Shown one piece after another: positions 24,456 to 26,460 of a DNA stretch of 26,460 nt. The notes under the pieces were generated by a model, which was given only the letters and a program-made list of their open reading frames with translations, was not told where the DNA came from and made no database searches. The position numbers and the translations under genes are program-made. The stretch comes from a virus. The stretch is taken from positions 1 to 26,460 of IMG/VR virus record IMGVR_UViG_3300017735_000083; one strand, written 5' to 3'. Position 1 is the stretch's first letter. Every line of letters begins with the position of its first letter.

Positions 24456-26156
24456 ATGGCAAATGAAGATAACAGTTTAGATGATGTAGTCAATAAGTTA
24501 AAAGATATTGAAGGCCTCATCAAAAAAGGAAGTAAAGACTCAAAGAGCGATAAGAAAACTACATCTATTGCATTAAGCAAATTAGGTAATTCTATTAAAG
24601 GCTCTTTAGGTACTTTAAAATCTTCAATCACTGCTCCATTTGCTGCACTAAAAAATACAATCACTGCTCCTTTTGAAGGAATTAAATCGGCGTTAATAGC
24701 ACCATTTGATTTTCTTAAAAAAGGATTTAGCGGCATTGGTAACTTTTTTAAAAATCGTAAAGAACAAAAATCTCTTCAAGGACTTGGAAAGGCTATTGAT
24801 AGTTTAAGGGGTGAACTTACCACAAAATTCGATAAACTGGTTGAAATTGGTAACGATACCTTAAACGCTATTGCATCGATTAATGCATCTGCACCAATGG
24901 AAAAGGGTAATGATTTAGCAGATGCTGAAAAGCGTAAAGAGCAAAAGGCTTTATTAGTACGAATAGCAGAGTCTATTGAAAATATGTCTGGCGCGCCTTC
25001 AGCTGGAGGTGATGTAAAAGCAAGTGGTGGTGTTGGTGCACTTGGTAAAATTGGAAAAAGTTTAGGTGCAGGAATTGGTGGTCTAGTTAAAGGCATTGGT
25101 GCTGGATTTGCTGCAGTTGGTAAAAACTTTGGCAGAGTAATTAAAGGTGCTATAGCAATTGCTGCAATCGGTGCATCGTTAATTCCTGCAGCAAAGGCGT
25201 TTCAAGAATTTAGTGAAGTAACGTGGGATGCTGTTAAAGTAGGACTAACAGTATTAGCCGGTTTAACCGTTGCAGCTGCCGCATTAAGTTTTGCTTCACC
25301 TGCAATATTAATTGGCGCGGCTGCAATTGGTGTATTGGCACTTGCAATGTTACCTGCTGCAAAAGCGTTTCAAATGTTTGGTGCTGCTTTAAATGAGCAT
25401 GTAATGCCAGCGCTTAAACAATTTCAGCCAATCATTAATGATTTCATTGATAGATTAATTACTAACTTTGGTTCTCTTTCTGAAATTGTTCAAGGGTTTA
25501 TTGGTGGAACAATTGATGTACTAGTAACAGCGTTTGAAAGAGCGACTTCTAGTATAGGAGGTCTTATACAGACAATTAGTACTGAAATTCAAGAACTTGG
25601 TGCACTTGATGGCGCTTCATTATTATCAGTTGCCGCGGGTATTACTGCAGTTGGTGCATCACTTGCAGCGTTTGGCGCTGGTGGAACAATTGGTAAAATA
25701 TTAGGATCGATTGGCGAAGGATTTAGCAAACTTTTTGGTGCTGAAAGCCCTATTGAACAATTGAAAGAAATTGCCAATCTTGGGCCTTCGTTAGAACGAG
25801 GTATTGCACCATTAGAAAAAATTCCTGTAATTTTAAAACAAATTAGTGAATCTTTAAAAACCGGATTTAAAGCAGAAATTTCAGATGCTGGTGATGCAAT
25901 ACACGATTTGCTTAAAGACATTGATAAGGGTTTGGACAAAATCGACTTCAAAAAACTTGATAAAGTTACAGGTCTTATTATTCATAGAGTAGTAACTGAA
26001 ACTGCTGACGTAAGCAGAGAACAATCTGAAGCAAATCGCGCTTCGATGACAAACGCGATCGTGGATTCAAGAACAACAAATGCTCCAAAGGTCGAAAGCG
26101 TAACTTATAACGATAGCGGTTTAATTGATAGAACTGCTAACTCTTTTGCGTACTAA
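24456..26156 (+). CDS. 29: Tail tape measure / baseplate hub gp29
   Basis: 566 residues, close to T4 gp29 (590). The layout is that of a tape measure: a charged helical N-terminus, a long helix-rich stretch, hydrophobic segments at about 225-310 (VIKGAIAIAAIGASLIPAAK, VGLTVLAGLTVAAAALSF, IGAAAIGVLALAMLPAAK) and a helical, polar C-terminus. Two repeats are visible: ITAPF/ITAPF/IAPF at about 58, 69 and 80, and the pair LIPAAKAFQEF / MLPAAKAFQMF. The membrane-like part probably enters the host inner membrane at DNA ejection; length of the helical part sets tail length. It starts directly after the gp51-like stop (TAAATG) with no Shine-Dalgarno, so its yield likely depends on ribosomes finishing the frameshifted chaperone. 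Its stop overlaps the A-run of a minus-strand terminator. Confidence 0.9.
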   Translation: MANEDNSLDDVVNKLKDIEGLIKKGSKDSKSDKKTTSIALSKLGNSIKGSLGTLKSSITAPFAALKNTITAPFEGIKSALIAPFDFLKKGFSGIGNFFKNRKEQKSLQGLGKAIDSLRGELTTKFDKLVEIGNDTLNAIASINASAPMEKGNDLADAEKRKEQKALLVRIAESIENMSGAPSAGGDVKASGGVGALGKIGKSLGAGIGGLVKGIGAGFAAVGKNFGRVIKGAIAIAAIGASLIPAAKAFQEFSEVTWDAVKVGLTVLAGLTVAAAALSFASPAILIGAAAIGVLALAMLPAAKAFQMFGAALNEHVMPALKQFQPIINDFIDRLITNFGSLSEIVQGFIGGTIDVLVTAFERATSSIGGLIQTISTEIQELGALDGASLLSVAAGITAVGASLAAFGAGGTIGKILGSIGEGFSKLFGAESPIEQLKEIANLGPSLERGIAPLEKIPVILKQISESLKTGFKAEISDAGDAIHDLLKDIDKGLDKIDFKKLDKVTGLIIHRVVTETADVSREQSEANRASMTNAIVDSRTTNAPKVESVTYNDSGLIDRTANSFAY

Positions 26157-26185
26157 AAAAGAGGTGGCCAATTAAGACCACCTCT
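26155..26185 (-). terminator. Rho-independent terminator for the right-hand minus-strand gene
   Basis: On the minus strand AGAGGTGG, a 10-nt loop, CCACCTCT and then a T run (complement of the As at 26155-26160). This is an 8-bp stem plus U tract. The plus-strand side has no T run, so it works mainly for leftward transcripts and would stop them before they enter gp29 antisense. Confidence 0.88.
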
Positions 26186-26240
26186 CGAACCGTTAGGAAT
26201 TGGCTCACCCCTATAATCTTAGGACTTGCTTACCAGTGAA

Positions 26241-26460
26241 TTAACTTTGGGCGAGTTTTGCGAAGTACGATAACGTATCTTCATCAGATTCACCTGTATC
26301 ACTTTCACTTGAGCTTGTCGGGGCTACCGCTTCCGTTGAAGACTCAACCGAATTGGGCGTCACCGGTTCCTTAGTTGTATTCAACTCAATATGTTGTTCG
26401 GTAGTAAATGTACTTGCTACATCTACTTCGCCAATTACTTCAAAGAGTTTCTTCTTCAAA
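26241..26460 (-). CDS. C-terminal part of an unidentified minus-strand protein (5' end outside window)
   Basis: The last roughly 72 residues of a frame open to the right edge; the TTG near 26459 is simply the first full codon, not a believable start. The visible part begins LKKKLFEVIGEVDVAST, passes through a Thr/Ser/Glu/Pro-rich linker (about 25-58, with an acidic tail ESDTGESDEDT) and ends LSYFAKLAQS. Such a disordered acidic linker with a short helical tip is common at the C-terminus of virion or scaffold proteins, but I do not recognise this one. The gene converges with gp29 and is closed by the terminator at 26155-26185, 55 nt after its stop. Confidence 0.7.
   Translation of the reverse strand, partial: LKKKLFEVIGEVDVASTFTTEQHIELNTTKEPVTPNSVESSTEAVAPTSSSESDTGESDEDTLSYFAKLAQS

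Noticed and set aside
24776-25951. Minus-strand frames of 106 and 120 codons opposite gp29
   Set aside because: Mirror of Ala/Gly/Lys-rich tape-measure codons; rich in Pro/Ser/Ala as expected for antisense shadows.

Overview
This window is a virion tail and baseplate assembly module from a T4-superfamily myovirus (contractile-tailed phage of the Pantevenvirales type). The DNA is AT-rich by eye and genes are tightly packed with 1-16 nt overlaps. Recognisable T4 homologues (gp4, 5, 5.4/PAAR, 6, 7, 8, 25, 26, 27, 29, 48, 51 and 53) are combined with features I associate with marine T4-like phages: a DUF4815-type giant structural protein, a gp5 without lysozyme, a collar-domain tail fibre and GSGY-type repeats. 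The host cannot be read from the window; an aquatic Gram-negative bacterium is a reasonable guess. No tRNA, CRISPR, IS or host gene was seen.

Layout. Bases 1-21800 are almost entirely minus-strand. Read leftward from 21800 they encode gp48 (tube cap), gp53 (wedge), gp27-like hub, gp5-like spike, two small unknowns, a PAAR spike tip, gp25 with a long extra N-terminal part, gp6, gp7 carrying two LamG-like domains, gp8, a 1827-aa DUF4815-like protein, a 69-aa coiled-coil protein and a large tail fibre that runs off the left edge. Bases 21835-26156 are plus-strand: gp4 (head completion), a 195-aa protein next to it (possibly gp2-like), a tube-fold protein, gp26, a gp51-like frame reached by apparent -1 frameshifting, and the gp29 tape measure. 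A minus-strand gene enters from the right edge and stops at 26241, behind a good minus-strand terminator.

Expression. I found five exact copies of the T4 late-promoter word TATAAATA by eye. All are intergenic, correctly oriented and just upstream of a gene. They divide the region into units 48-53-27-5-68aa-153aa-PAAR, 25-6-7, 8-DUF4815-69aa-fibre, gp4, and 195aa-tube-26/51-29. At 21800-21826 two copies face each other, so their predicted start sites fall on the same base.

How it fits together: gp29, helped by the 26/51 chaperone pair, sets tail length. gp27, gp5 and PAAR form the central hub and needle. gp48 and the tube-fold protein start the tube. gp6, 7, 8, 25 and 53 form the wedges, and the DUF4815 protein and collar fibre probably make the outer, host-contacting parts. 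gp4 and perhaps the 195-aa protein complete the DNA-filled head. The strongest observations for a second look are the T7 slip site joining gp26 to gp51 directly before the tape measure, the face-to-face late promoters, the enlarged gp25 and the LamG insertions in gp7.
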